The translations under genes and the position numbers were made by a program. Below the pieces are notes generated by a model. It did not search any database, was not told the origin of the DNA, and was given only the letters and a program-made list of their open reading frames with translations. 64,000 nucleotides of DNA, from positions 1,302,001 through 1,366,000 of the forward strand of contig CAWBOT010000005.1 in NCBI GenBank assembly GCA_963790505.1, in the 5' to 3' direction. The DNA comes from Acidisarcina sp963790505. Its GTDB lineage: Bacteria > Acidobacteriota > Terriglobia > Terriglobales > Acidobacteriaceae. Below are positions 53,129 to 61,300 of the stretch, in pieces. Numbering within the stretch: position 1 is the first letter of the stretch; every line of letters begins with the position of its first letter.

Positions 53129-53607
53129 CTCTGTTGCTTGAAATCCGCATTCGTCCAATGGCGGAGAGTGACCTGGATGCTGTGATTGCGTTGGAGCGAG
53201 AGAGTGATGGTGCTCCGCACTGGGGTCGGGCGGAATATCTTGCCGCGATTGAGAATGACGGCAACTCAGCGCTGCAACGGATCGCGCTGGTCGCGGAGGC
53301 TGTAGGGGTTCTCGCAGGGTTTGCGGTGGTTCGGATTGTGAAGGCTCCCAATGGGAGCGAGGCGGAGCTGGAATCGATCCTTGTAGCTGAGGGGTTGCGC
53401 GGTCGGGGGATTGGAGCAGGGCTGCTGGCGGAGTTGGTCGCCAGAGCTAAAGACCTTAGCGTCATAAGGTTAGACCTTGAAGTGCGGGCATCGAACGCGG
53501 CGGCCATCCGGCTGTATGAGCGCGCGGGATTCGCAAGAATGGGGCAGCGGCGCGGATATTACAGCGGACCGGACGAGGACGCTGTTCTCATGAGCAGGGT
53601 TTTGTGA
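53125..53607 (+). CDS. rimI: RimI-type ribosomal-protein alanine N-acetyltransferase
   Basis: 160 residues with GNAT fold. Acetyl-CoA binding motif A is SILVAEGLRGRGIGAGLLAE, and motif B is NAAAIRLYERAGFARMGQRR followed by YYSGPDEDAVLMSR, the RimI C-terminal pattern. It acetylates the N-terminus of ribosomal protein S18. Overlap with tsaB supports the identity. Confidence 0.9.
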   Translation: MTLLLEIRIRPMAESDLDAVIALERESDGAPHWGRAEYLAAIENDGNSALQRIALVAEAVGVLAGFAVVRIVKAPNGSEAELESILVAEGLRGRGIGAGLLAELVARAKDLSVIRLDLEVRASNAAAIRLYERAGFARMGQRRGYYSGPDEDAVLMSRVL

Positions 53608-53705
53608 CCGGGGTCATCGAATTGGTCAGATTTCCTCAGCTCCCCGATTGAAGATCAGGCGACCGGAGTGGTACCTTCATACGTCTCAGGAGAAAGAGGT
53701 GCTGC

Positions 53706-53915
53706 ATGAAGGTAGAAACCGCCGAACCACAAGACGAAGCATTGCTGCGGAAACTGCAAGAGGAGCATCGCCAATATTCGGAGAAGCTGGAAGGGCTATC
53801 TCAGAGCCCGTATCTCTCGGCAGAAGACCAGATCGAAGAGGTTCGGCTTAAGAAGTTGAAGCTGCGAGTGAAGGACGAGATGGTGGGCCATCGCGTGGTC
53901 TACCAATTTAACTAG
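53706..53915 (+). CDS. DUF465/YdcH-like small coiled-coil protein
   Basis: 69 residues with AGAGGT upstream. The helical hairpin LLRKLQEEHRQYSEKLEGLS, YLSAEDQIEEVRLKKLKLRV, KDEM matches the DUF465 pattern (EH near the start, LKKxKLxxKDE near the end). Function of the family is unknown. Confidence 0.75.
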   Translation: MKVETAEPQDEALLRKLQEEHRQYSEKLEGLSQSPYLSAEDQIEEVRLKKLKLRVKDEMVGHRVVYQFN

Positions 53916-54043
53916 GCAGCATTTCCCAATTGTTCATGTGCTGCGGGGCGAGGATCCGCTGTCCGGCGGCGCCTCACGTGCAAAGCCTCGCGGGGGAATG
54001 CCTGTCAAGCCAAGCCTCCCCCATCCCGGCCCGACGAACCCCC

Positions 54044-54049
54044 TATAAT
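54044..54049 (+). promoter_or_regulatory. Possible -10 box of the psd-pssA operon
   Basis: A perfect TATAAT 27 bp before the psd ATG. No matching -35 was found at 16-18 bp. Confidence 0.4.
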
Positions 54050-54075
54050 TGCAAGACAGGTCTCGACATAACTGC

Positions 54076-54744
54076 ATGGTTCGCGATGGATATTTCTATG
54101 GCTTCGGCTTAGTGGCAGTCGCCGGAGCGCTTTTCTGGTTGACGGGCCACTGGCAGTGGGCGGTGATTCCGCTGTTGCTGGCGGCGTTCTTCCTGTGGTT
54201 TTTTCGCGATCCACGGCGCGTGGCGCCGACGGGAGTAGGTCTGGTTGTATCTCCCGCCGACGGCGTGGTCACCAGTGTTGAACGTATCTCGACTCCGAGC
54301 GGCGAAAAGCTCAAGTTGAGCGTCTTTCTGAGCGTCTTCAATGTGCATGTGAACCGCTCGCCGTTGGCCGGTGTCATTCGCGAGGTTCGGTATGAGAAGG
54401 GGTTGTTTCTCAATGCAATGAATCCTGCCTCCGCGGACAAGAATGAGCAAAATACGGTGGTCGTGGCCGGGGATGAGTGTGAGGTTGTCTTCAAACAGAT
54501 CGCCGGACTACTCGCGCGACGGATCGTCTTTACCAAGCGAGTGGGGGACCGAGTGGAACGCGGGGAACGGGTGGGGCTGATCAAGTTTGGGTCGCGGGTG
54601 GATATCCTGCTGCCGGGTGAGGCCTCGCTGGCAGTGAGGAAGGGCGACAAGGTCAAAGGCGGCTCTTCTGTGCTGGCAAATGTTTCGCCGATGGCCACGG
54701 GTCTCCGGGAGTCACTCGCCGTCGTTGGGGAGAAACACCTTTGA
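54076..54744 (+). CDS. psd: Phosphatidylserine decarboxylase proenzyme (short PSD-A type)
   Basis: 222 residues from ATG 54076; a TTG at 54049 is in frame. A TM hairpin (about 10-50) precedes FRDPRRVAPTG, VVSPADGVV and FNVHVNRSP. Self-cleavage occurs in IKFGSRVD between Gly and S173, whose serine becomes the pyruvoyl cofactor. It makes phosphatidylethanolamine from phosphatidylserine at the inner membrane. Its TGA overlaps the pssA TTG. Confidence 0.93.
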   Translation: MVRDGYFYGFGLVAVAGALFWLTGHWQWAVIPLLLAAFFLWFFRDPRRVAPTGVGLVVSPADGVVTSVERISTPSGEKLKLSVFLSVFNVHVNRSPLAGVIREVRYEKGLFLNAMNPASADKNEQNTVVVAGDECEVVFKQIAGLLARRIVFTKRVGDRVERGERVGLIKFGSRVDILLPGEASLAVRKGDKVKGGSSVLANVSPMATGLRESLAVVGEKHL

Positions 54745-55559
54745 CCGGCCGCCAGCGCAGGCGCGGGCTTTTCATTCTTCCGTCTGTCTTTACCGCGGGC
54801 AACATTGCCGCAGGCTACTACGCTATTACTCAGAGCCTGGAGGGTTCGGCCCTTGCGCCGCAACACTTCAACTACGCGGCGCTGGCGATCGGATTTGCGA
54901 TTCCGTTTGACGCTCTCGATGGACGGATCGCGCGCATGACCAACACCGCCAGCGACTTCGGCAAAGAACTGGATTCGCTGGCCGATGTGATTACCTTTGG
55001 GGTGGCGCCGAGCGTTCTGGCGTTTGCCTGGGGGTTCCGGTCGCTCACGCTGGCGATGAGCCCAATTGCGCAGCAGCGGCTGATTCAACTGGGCGCGTTT
55101 GTTTGCTTTTTGTACCTGATCTGCGGTGCAGCGCGCCTGGCGCGGTTCAATATCAGCCACAACCCGGTGGCCCTGAATCCGGGACGCCCGGGCAGGAAGT
55201 TTTTCGTGGGGATGCCCAGTCCCGCCTCGGCGGGGATGCTTGCCTCCGTCGTGCATTTCCGGCGCGGTGAGCCGTTGACCGTCTGGTGGACGTCGCTTGC
55301 GTGGATGGCGCTAGTGGGGCTGATTGGCTTCCTGATGGTGAGCACCTGGCGTTTTTGGAGCGGCAAAGAGATCAACCTTTTTCACCGGCATCCCTTCCGG
55401 CTGCTGATTGCGCTGGGAGCATTCGTTTACGCACTGGTGGTTTTTTCGGAAGTCCTGCTGCTGGTGATGGCGGTCTTCTATATGTGTTCAGGTATCTTTT
55501 CGCGGGCGGCGTATTCCTGGTCGCGGCGGCGGAATCCGGCGCCGGTTTCCAGCGCTTGA
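54741..55559 (+). CDS. pssA: CDP-diacylglycerol-serine O-phosphatidyltransferase
   Basis: 272 residues from TTG 54741 (GGGGAG 9-10 bp upstream, overlapping the psd stop). The CDP-alcohol phosphotransferase motif is DALDGRIARMTNTASDFGKE followed by LDSLAD. Several TM helices follow. It makes phosphatidylserine, the substrate of Psd; the two genes form a translationally coupled operon. Confidence 0.93.
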   Translation: MTGRQRRRGLFILPSVFTAGNIAAGYYAITQSLEGSALAPQHFNYAALAIGFAIPFDALDGRIARMTNTASDFGKELDSLADVITFGVAPSVLAFAWGFRSLTLAMSPIAQQRLIQLGAFVCFLYLICGAARLARFNISHNPVALNPGRPGRKFFVGMPSPASAGMLASVVHFRRGEPLTVWWTSLAWMALVGLIGFLMVSTWRFWSGKEINLFHRHPFRLLIALGAFVYALVVFSEVLLLVMAVFYMCSGIFSRAAYSWSRRRNPAPVSSA

Positions 55560-55603
55560 AATTCTGAGATGAAAGATATGACAGAGACTTATCAAAGAGC
55601 GAT

Positions 55604-56644
55604 ATGACAGAAAACTATCGAATTGCGATTGTCGGGGCCGGGAGTCTGCGCGGCAAGGAACTCAATGAGGCTCTCAGTGAGTCGGCCTTTGGGGCGGCGG
55701 ATTTTGTGCTGCTTGACGATGAGAGCTCGCTGGGTAAGATCGAAGCGGTTGGGGACGAGCCGACGGTCATCCAACTGATCGATCCGCAATCGTTCGATCG
55801 GGCGGATTTCGTCTTCTTCGCCGGAGACCAGGCGAACACGCTGCGGCATTGGAAGAACGCGGCACGCTCCGGGGCCAGCATTCTCGACCTGACTTATGCG
55901 CTGGAGGGCGAGCCGGATGTGTTGGTGCGTTCGCCGTGGGTGCGGGAAGAGTTGAATGGCCTATCTGCGGGAAAGGCGAGCCCGGACCTGAAGACGCCGG
56001 CGATCGTGCCCGCGCATCCAGCGGCGGTGGCGCTGGCGTTGATGCTGCTGCGATTGAAGAAGGCCGGCGTGGTCGCGAGTGCGTGGGCGACGGTGCTCGA
56101 GCCGGCTACGGAGCATGGGCGCGCGGCGATGGACGAACTGCACCAGCAGACGATCAGCCTGCTTGTCGTTCCAGACACTGCCTAAGGAGACTTACGACGC
56201 GCAGGTAGCGTTCAATCTGCTGCCGGTGCTGGGCGAAGAAGCGAAGATCGACTTGAGCGCGACCGAGGCGCGGATCCGGCGGCATTATGCGCTGCTCTCG
56301 GGCGGGACGGCTGCCGCAGGTGAATGTGCAGCTGATCCATGCGCCGGTCTTTCATGGATACGGGATTTCGCTCGGGCGTCGAGATGGAGCAACCGGTCTC
56401 GCTCGAACAGCTGGAAGCTGCGCTGACTGGCGAGCATGTCGATGTGGTGCTGGGTGACGCCGATGCTCCGAGCAACCTGAGCACAGCGGGCGAAGAGGAC
56501 ATCATGGTGAGGCTGCGCGGCGAAGAAGGCGGGCAGCGTTTCTGGATATGGGCGGCGGCGGATAATTTGAAGCTTTCGGCGTTGAATGCTGTGGCGTGCG
56601 CGGCGGAGTTGCGCAGGTTGCGACCGCTGGGGACTGTGCAGTAG
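55604..56644 (+). pseudogene. Asd-like semialdehyde dehydrogenase homologue with three +1 frameshifts
   Basis: The N-terminal frame gives a Rossmann domain (RIAIVGAGSLRGKELNEALS) and runs to a TAA at 56183. Removing single bases near 56165, 56307 and 56377 yields one protein of about 345 residues: SLLSFQTLPKETYDAQVAFN, ARIRRHYALLSGGRLPQVNV, QLIHAPVFHGYGISLGVEME, ending RRLRPLGTVQ. It resembles aspartate-semialdehyde dehydrogenase, but the NCS motif with the catalytic cysteine is replaced by VPAHPAAVALAL, so the family member was probably not a functional Asd. The frame after the third insertion equals the first. A duplicate of the gene start lies at 55578. Confidence 0.75.
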
Positions 56645-56650
56645 GGAATT

Positions 56651-57439
56651 TCAAAGGCCTTTGAAGAGGCCTCCGTCGACGAGCAGCGTCTGGCCGGTGA
56701 TGTAGCTGGCGCGTTCGGAGGCGAGCCAGACGATGGCATCGGCTACTTCTTCGGGCCGGCCGATGCGCTTGAGCGGTGCGTCGGCGCCGAGTCGGGCGGT
56801 GTATTCTTCGTCGCTGATGCCGAACTCGGTGGCTCTTTTGCGGATCAGGCCGTTGAGGCGTTCGGTCGCGGTGTAGCCGGGAGCTACGTTGTTGACGGTG
56901 ATGCCGTCTTTGCCGAATTCGTTGGAGAGGCTTTTGACCAGGCCGAGAACTCCGGCGCGGACGGCGTTGGAGTAGATCAGGTCTGAGACGGGCTGGCGCA
57001 CGGAGACGGAAGTGATGGTGACGATGCGTCCCCAGCTTGCGCGCTGCATCCAGGGAATGACGGCTCGGGCGAGGTGCACGACACTCATGAAGTTCAGCTC
57101 GACGGCGCGATGCCACTCTTCGGTAGTCGTGGAGAGAAACATCTTGGCGGGCGGGCCGCCGGCGTTGGCGACGCAGACGTCGATACCGCCAAATTCACGA
57201 CCGACGCGCTCGACAAAGGCTTGAACGGCGGCTTCGTTGGTGACGTCGAGCGCCGCGGAGATGACTTCGGCGGAATAGTGCTGGCGGATTTCTGCGGCAG
57301 CTGCACTGAGTTTGCCTTCGTCGCGCGAGCACATCGCGACTCTTGCGCCCTCGATGGCGAATTTCTCCGCAGCCGCGTAGGCGATGCCTTCGCTGGAGGC
57401 GGCGACGATGACGCTGCGGTTCTTAAGTCCGAGATCCAT
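56651..57439 (-). CDS. SDR-family oxidoreductase with atypical active site
   Basis: 262 residues, Rossmann fold. The cofactor loop is VAASSEGIAYAAA instead of TGxxxGIG, and NAGG is present. The catalytic region reads TSVSVRQPVSDLIYSNAVRAG: Ser and Tyr are in place but the YxxxK lysine is Val, with Arg next to it. The C-terminal LLVDGGLFKGL is standard. This clade is annotated as 3-oxoacyl-ACP reductase-like; activity is uncertain. Confidence 0.85.
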   Translation of the reverse strand: MDLGLKNRSVIVAASSEGIAYAAAEKFAIEGARVAMCSRDEGKLSAAAAEIRQHYSAEVISAALDVTNEAAVQAFVERVGREFGGIDVCVANAGGPPAKMFLSTTTEEWHRAVELNFMSVVHLARAVIPWMQRASWGRIVTITSVSVRQPVSDLIYSNAVRAGVLGLVKSLSNEFGKDGITVNNVAPGYTATERLNGLIRKRATEFGISDEEYTARLGADAPLKRIGRPEEVADAIVWLASERASYITGQTLLVDGGLFKGL

Positions 57440-57481
57440 GGGGTACCTCGCCTTATTCTAGCTGGCCGCTTACCCGGGGAT

Positions 57482-58096
57482 TCAGAGCTTTGGGCGCTTT
57501 CGGAGTACCCAGGTTGTCATGCAGCGAAAGTCCTGAACGATGGTGGTCTTGAGAGGATCAACGAGAACGGCGTTCATCTTCTCGGTGAGTTCCATGAGCA
57601 TCTCTTCGTCGACGAGATACCACTCTGAGCCGTCGCCGACGATGTATTTGTTCTCTCCGACCTGTTCGAAGTCCATTCCTATTCGTGAGCCGAGGCGGCA
57701 GAATAGCATTCCCCCGGGCCTGAGAACGCGCCATAGCTCCGAGAGCATCGCTTCGAAGTGTTCGTCGTCGCGGGCAAAGTGGAGGACGGAGCTGCAGATC
57801 ACGACATCGACGAATTCGTCAGGGAAAGGCATCTCTTCAATTAGGCCAACCTGGAAGTTCTCGGCAGGAAGGTTGGTTCTCAGGGCGGCGGAGAGTTGAC
57901 GAACGTGTTCGACTCCTTCGCGGTTCGCGTCCAGGGCAAATATCTCGCAGCCCTCGCGAAGTAGATGGACCAGATTGCGGCCGTAGCCGCAGCCGGCATC
58001 GAGGATGCGCATTCCGGAGGCAATGTTTCCGCGAAGGATCTGATCGAAGACGTAGATGTCAATCTGGCCGAACTGTTCCTGAACGCTTAGCGGCAT
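57482..58096 (-). CDS. Class I SAM-dependent methyltransferase
   Basis: 204 residues from ATG 58096 (TTG 58147 also in frame). Motif I is ILDAGCGYGRNL, motif II FALDANREG, motif IV VVICSSVLHFARDD, then LWRVLRPGGMLFCRL, as in UbiE/SmtA-type enzymes. Substrate unknown. It lies between an SDR and a cupin gene on the same strand. Confidence 0.85.
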   Translation of the reverse strand: MPLSVQEQFGQIDIYVFDQILRGNIASGMRILDAGCGYGRNLVHLLREGCEIFALDANREGVEHVRQLSAALRTNLPAENFQVGLIEEMPFPDEFVDVVICSSVLHFARDDEHFEAMLSELWRVLRPGGMLFCRLGSRIGMDFEQVGENKYIVGDGSEWYLVDEEMLMELTEKMNAVLVDPLKTTIVQDFRCMTTWVLRKRPKL

Positions 58097-58159
58097 AGGC
58101 TGTCTCGTCGGATCTTTCCTTGTCGGAACGACAAACCGCGGTTGCAAATCCAGTTCGCC

Positions 58160-58555
58160 CTATTTACGGAGGTAGGCGTCGTCGCGGTCGATCCAGTCCT
58201 GGCGGGGCGGGTTGAAGATGTCGAGGTCGATGGTGTCTTCGATGGCATGGGCCTCGTGGGGTAGGTTGGGCGGGATGCAGAGAACCTCGCCGGCGCGGAC
58301 GGTGATTTCTTTCCGCTCTTCTCCGTCGCCGATCAGGAACTTCAGCGCGCCCGAAAGGATGTAGCTGATCTGCTCGTTGTGATGGTGATGCAGGGGAACG
58401 ACGGCTCCCTGCTTGAGCAGGATGCGGGCGATCATGGTGCCAGCGCCGACGATGAATTGGCGGCCGATGAGGGGATTGAGCTGCTCGACGGGGATGTCGT
58501 CCCAGTTAGTGTGGGAGAGTTGTTCGTTCGTGATGATTTGGTTCGCATGACTCAT
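58160..58555 (-). CDS. Cupin-domain protein
   Basis: 131 residues with GGGAGGG upstream of the ATG. Cupin motif 1 is PLHHHHNEQISYILSGALKF, motif 2 is IPPNLPHEAHAIED; the histidines and Glu would bind a metal. Such single-domain proteins act as isomerases, dioxygenases or binding proteins. It probably starts a transcript continuing into the methyltransferase (63-bp gap). Confidence 0.85.
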   Translation of the reverse strand: MSHANQIITNEQLSHTNWDDIPVEQLNPLIGRQFIVGAGTMIARILLKQGAVVPLHHHHNEQISYILSGALKFLIGDGEERKEITVRAGEVLCIPPNLPHEAHAIEDTIDLDIFNPPRQDWIDRDDAYLRK

Positions 58556-58960
58556 TGTGTCCCTCCCCGGAACAAGCCTGACTCGATCGTTCTCTGATGT
58601 TAATACGGCCTCGAGTGTTGCGTTCGGAGGATGTCGGGCAAGGGCATGCCGGTACGCCGCTACTCACTGCGGCGGCTGCGGTTCCGAAGGCTAGAAACCG
58701 GGAGATCTTGAAGTAAACCAGCGGGCCTTCCACAGGCCCACTAAAATCGGACGCTGACGTTTGCTTCAACTTCGGCTCAAGGCTGGGCGGCGAGAGAGAG
58801 AACTAATATTTATCCACTAATGTCTCGCTTCAATGATTCCTTCGGAGGCTCGCACGAATCTGCAGTACTAGTATCAAGATGGCGTTTGGCCTTCCTGCGG
58901 ACGGGTGGTTTGCCCATCCGGCGAGTGATGCTGAACGCGAGATCGTGCCGAGGTGTCACC
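58556..58960. other. 405-bp region between divergent cupin and aldo/keto reductase genes
   Basis: No supported gene. GGGCCT and AGGCCC (58722-58738 area) form a short hairpin. Otherwise it should hold the two divergent promoters. Confidence 0.4.
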
Positions 58961-59974
58961 ATGATCGAATCTTCCGATTTCAAGACAACGAGAATACCGC
59001 TCAATAACGGGAGCGGCCATATGCCCGCTCTGGGGTTTGGCACGCTGATTCCCGATGCCGCCGTGACCATAAGTGCTACCAGGGATGCACTGGAAGCGGG
59101 ATTTCGACATTTCGATTGTGCGGAACGATATCGGAACGAGCGCGAGGTAGGCGAGGCGTTGCACGCAGGACTTGCCTCTGGAGGGATCGCCCGCGAAGAG
59201 CTTTTTGTCACGACAAAGTTGTGGAACACCAACCATCGGCCGGAGCGGGTCGGGCCGGCTTTCGAGGCGAGTCTGGAGAGACTCGGGATCGACTATCTGG
59301 ATCTCTATCTCATTCACACTCCATTTGCGTTTCAACCGGGGGACGAGCAGGATCCGCGGGACCAGAACGGCAATGTCATTTACGACCGCGGCGTGACTTT
59401 GCTCGACACCTGGAGGGCGATGGAGAGTCTTGTGGACCAGGGCAGATGCCGGGCCATTGGACTGTCTGACGTCGGCCTGGAAAAACTGTTGCCCATCTAC
59501 GAGTCGGCGAGGATCAAGCCAGCCGTGGTCCAGGTCGAGTCGCATCCGTATTTGCCGGAGACGGAGCTGCTGGAGTTCTGCAAGGAGAAGGGGATTGTGT
59601 TTTTGGCCTTCGCGCCTTTGGGCCATGGAGCGAGGCCGGGGCCGCTCGAAGATCCAGTGATTACGGAGATCGCTGCGCGAGTTGGAAAGACGCCCGGCAC
59701 AGGTGCTGTTGGCCTGGGCTGTGCAACGCGGCACGGCTTTGCTTACTACTGCCGAAGACTGCGGAGCGCGCGAGAGAGAATTTCAACATCTCCGCGATTC
59801 CGGAAGATGCAGTTGACGCAGATCAATCGCATTGAGACAAGACAGAGGCTCAATGACGTGGTGAATACCGGCAGTCCGGGTTTCATTCCGCGCGTTAAAT
59901 CCAGCATAAGAACTGAAGAGTCGCCTGGAGGGAGCATGCCAAAGGAACAAACACCCGAAGAACACAATACTTGA
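58961..59974 (+). pseudogene. Aldo/keto reductase with three compensating +1 insertions
   Basis: From ATG 58961 (GAGG upstream) residues 1-244 are a normal AKR: GFGTLIPD, RHFDCAERYRNEREVGEALH, FVTTKLWNTNHRP (catalytic Lys), YLIHTPFAF (His), AIGLSDVGLEKLLP. After RVGKTP the frame is lost. Removing one base near 59694, 59751 and 59821 restores AQVLLAWAVQRGTALLTT, PKTAERARENFNISAIPEDA and INRIETRQRLNDVVNTG. The NADP-binding C-terminal segment is therefore scrambled in the reading frame as it stands, while the end (GFIPRVK) is back in frame. It has no stop before the next gene's start. Confidence 0.85.
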
Positions 59975-60337
59975 AGCCTTGAACGCGCATTGGCAGGCGT
60001 CGGCCGCCGGCGATGCCGAACGCGGAACACGACATCTACGATGACGATGCGATCTGCGATTATCCCCAGTCAGGAGAGCGGATTCTCGGGCGAAGGAATT
60101 TGCAGGCGCTTGCGGAGTCATCATCCGGGCAAGCCGTCAGGTTTCAAGGTCAGGCGAATTGTCGGAAAAGGCGATCTCTGGGTCACGGAATACACGATCA
60201 CCTACCAGGGGCGACCAGCATTCACAGTGAGCATCATGGAGTTTCGCGACGGTAAGGTGGTACACGAGACGCAGTATTTCGCCGATCCGTTTGAGGCGCC
60301 GGCGTGGCGCAAAGAGTGGGTTCAGGTCGTTGAGTAG
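59936..60337 (+). pseudogene. SnoaL/NTF2-like gene with three +1 insertions
   Basis: A strong GGAGGGAG precedes ATG 59936, but the frame stops at TGA 59972. Removing single bases near 59972, 60020 and 60110 gives one protein of about 132 residues: MPKEQTPEEHNT, EALNAHWQASAAGDADAEHD, IYDDDAICDYPQSGERILGR, RSHHPGKPSGFKVRRIVGKG, ending EAPAWRKEWVQVVE. This is a nuclear-transport-factor-2/SnoaL-like protein. The last frame equals the first. Confidence 0.8.
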
Positions 60338-60421
60338 AGGCAGCACTCAGGCGCGATTGAAGATGGCAGGCAGGCCGGGTGCGTGGAAGTAGTATGAGTC
60401 TGTAGTTCGGAGTAGAGCGCC

Positions 60422-60988
60422 GTGGCTGCGCGTCAGAGTAAGATCCAAGCTCATCAGAGCCAGAGCAAGCTGGGCGAATCGGCGGCGCGCACCTTTGGCG
60501 TCAGCGAGCGCATGAACCAGCTGCTGCTCGAAGCGCTTGACCCCGCAGTGTGGAGAGCGAAACCGCCGGGGAATGTGCGCGACATTGCGGCGATCTTTAC
60601 TCACATGCACAATGTGCGCGTGAAATGGATCCGGCTAACGGCTCCGCATCTCAAGGCGCCTGCTCAACTCAATCGCGCGCAGTGTACTCCGCAACAGGCG
60701 CGAGAGGCGTTGGCGGAGAGCGCGGCGCGATGCGTGGAGATGCTCGCGGAAGCACTTGGCGGAGACGGCCGCGTGGCGGCGTTTCGCCGAGATGGCTGGG
60801 GGCGACCGTGGCCTGCGGGTGTGGAGATGCTCGGCTACATGCTGACCCATGAGGCGCATCATCGCGGACAGGTGTGCATTCTCATGCACCAGCTTGGATT
60901 TCCATTGTCGAATGAGCTGACCTCGGGGATGTGGAACTGGGAGAAGCTGTGGAAAGAGTGTGGGTGGCGGGGTGGGCCGGGGGAGTGA
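60422..60988 (+). CDS. DinB-family protein
   Basis: 188 residues from GTG 60422. Four-helix DinB/YfiT fold with metal-binding histidines in IFTHMHNVRVKW and LTHEAHHRGQV, and a C-terminal MWNWEKLWKECGW. Members include thiol-S-transferases and DNA-damage-induced proteins; the substrate is unknown. Confidence 0.85.
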   Translation: MAARQSKIQAHQSQSKLGESAARTFGVSERMNQLLLEALDPAVWRAKPPGNVRDIAAIFTHMHNVRVKWIRLTAPHLKAPAQLNRAQCTPQQAREALAESAARCVEMLAEALGGDGRVAAFRRDGWGRPWPAGVEMLGYMLTHEAHHRGQVCILMHQLGFPLSNELTSGMWNWEKLWKECGWRGGPGE

Positions 60989-61022
60989 GGGTTGGACTCC
61001 AAATTCCAGAGCTTCCGCTCTT

Positions 61023-61058
61023 CCACTCAAGCCAATGGCAGGCTTGAATGGGGCATCC
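61023..61058. repeat. Palindromic intergenic repeat, CACTCAAGCC subtype
   Basis: CCACTCAAGCC, AATGGCA, GGCTTGA, ATGGGGCATCC. Stem CAAGCC (61028-61033) with GGCTTG (61041-61046). Same family as 21583 and 46086. It lies in the gene-free 60989-61300. Confidence 0.8.
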
Positions 61059-61082
61059 AGCAGCGTGCGGACGAGGGATTGG

Positions 61083-61125
61083 CGGATTCTTCGACTCGGC
61101 GCTTTGCGCGTTGCTCAGGATGACC
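61083..61125. repeat. Short intergenic repeat ending in CTCAGGATGACC
   Basis: GGATTCTTCGACTCGGCGCT, TTGCGCGTTGCTCAGGATGA, CC. The TCAGGATGAC end is shared with the 26-bp minisatellite, so both may derive from one element type. Confidence 0.5.
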
Positions 61126-61300
61126 AGGTGAGTGGGCGAGATTGACTTTGAAGGGCGGATTCTTTAGCGTGATTTTCAGCGCGCAGGGCGCATCCAGTCC
61201 GCGGAAAGGGCCGTGCCCACCTCCAGCAAATTAATTTGACGAATCTTCTTTCCAGCCTGATCGGTGCGGACTCCAGGCGATGCAGTGAGAGGAGCTTCGT

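Noticed and set aside
54096..55256. 386-codon minus-strand frame opposite psd-pssA
   Set aside because: It covers two well-identified genes, has low-complexity Arg/Pro-rich product, and is a shadow produced by high GC.
59936..59974. Aldo/keto reductase genuinely ending MPKEQTPEEHNT
   Set aside because: A strong GGAGGGAG just before ATG 59936 and the SnoaL-like downstream sequence show these codons belong to the next gene.
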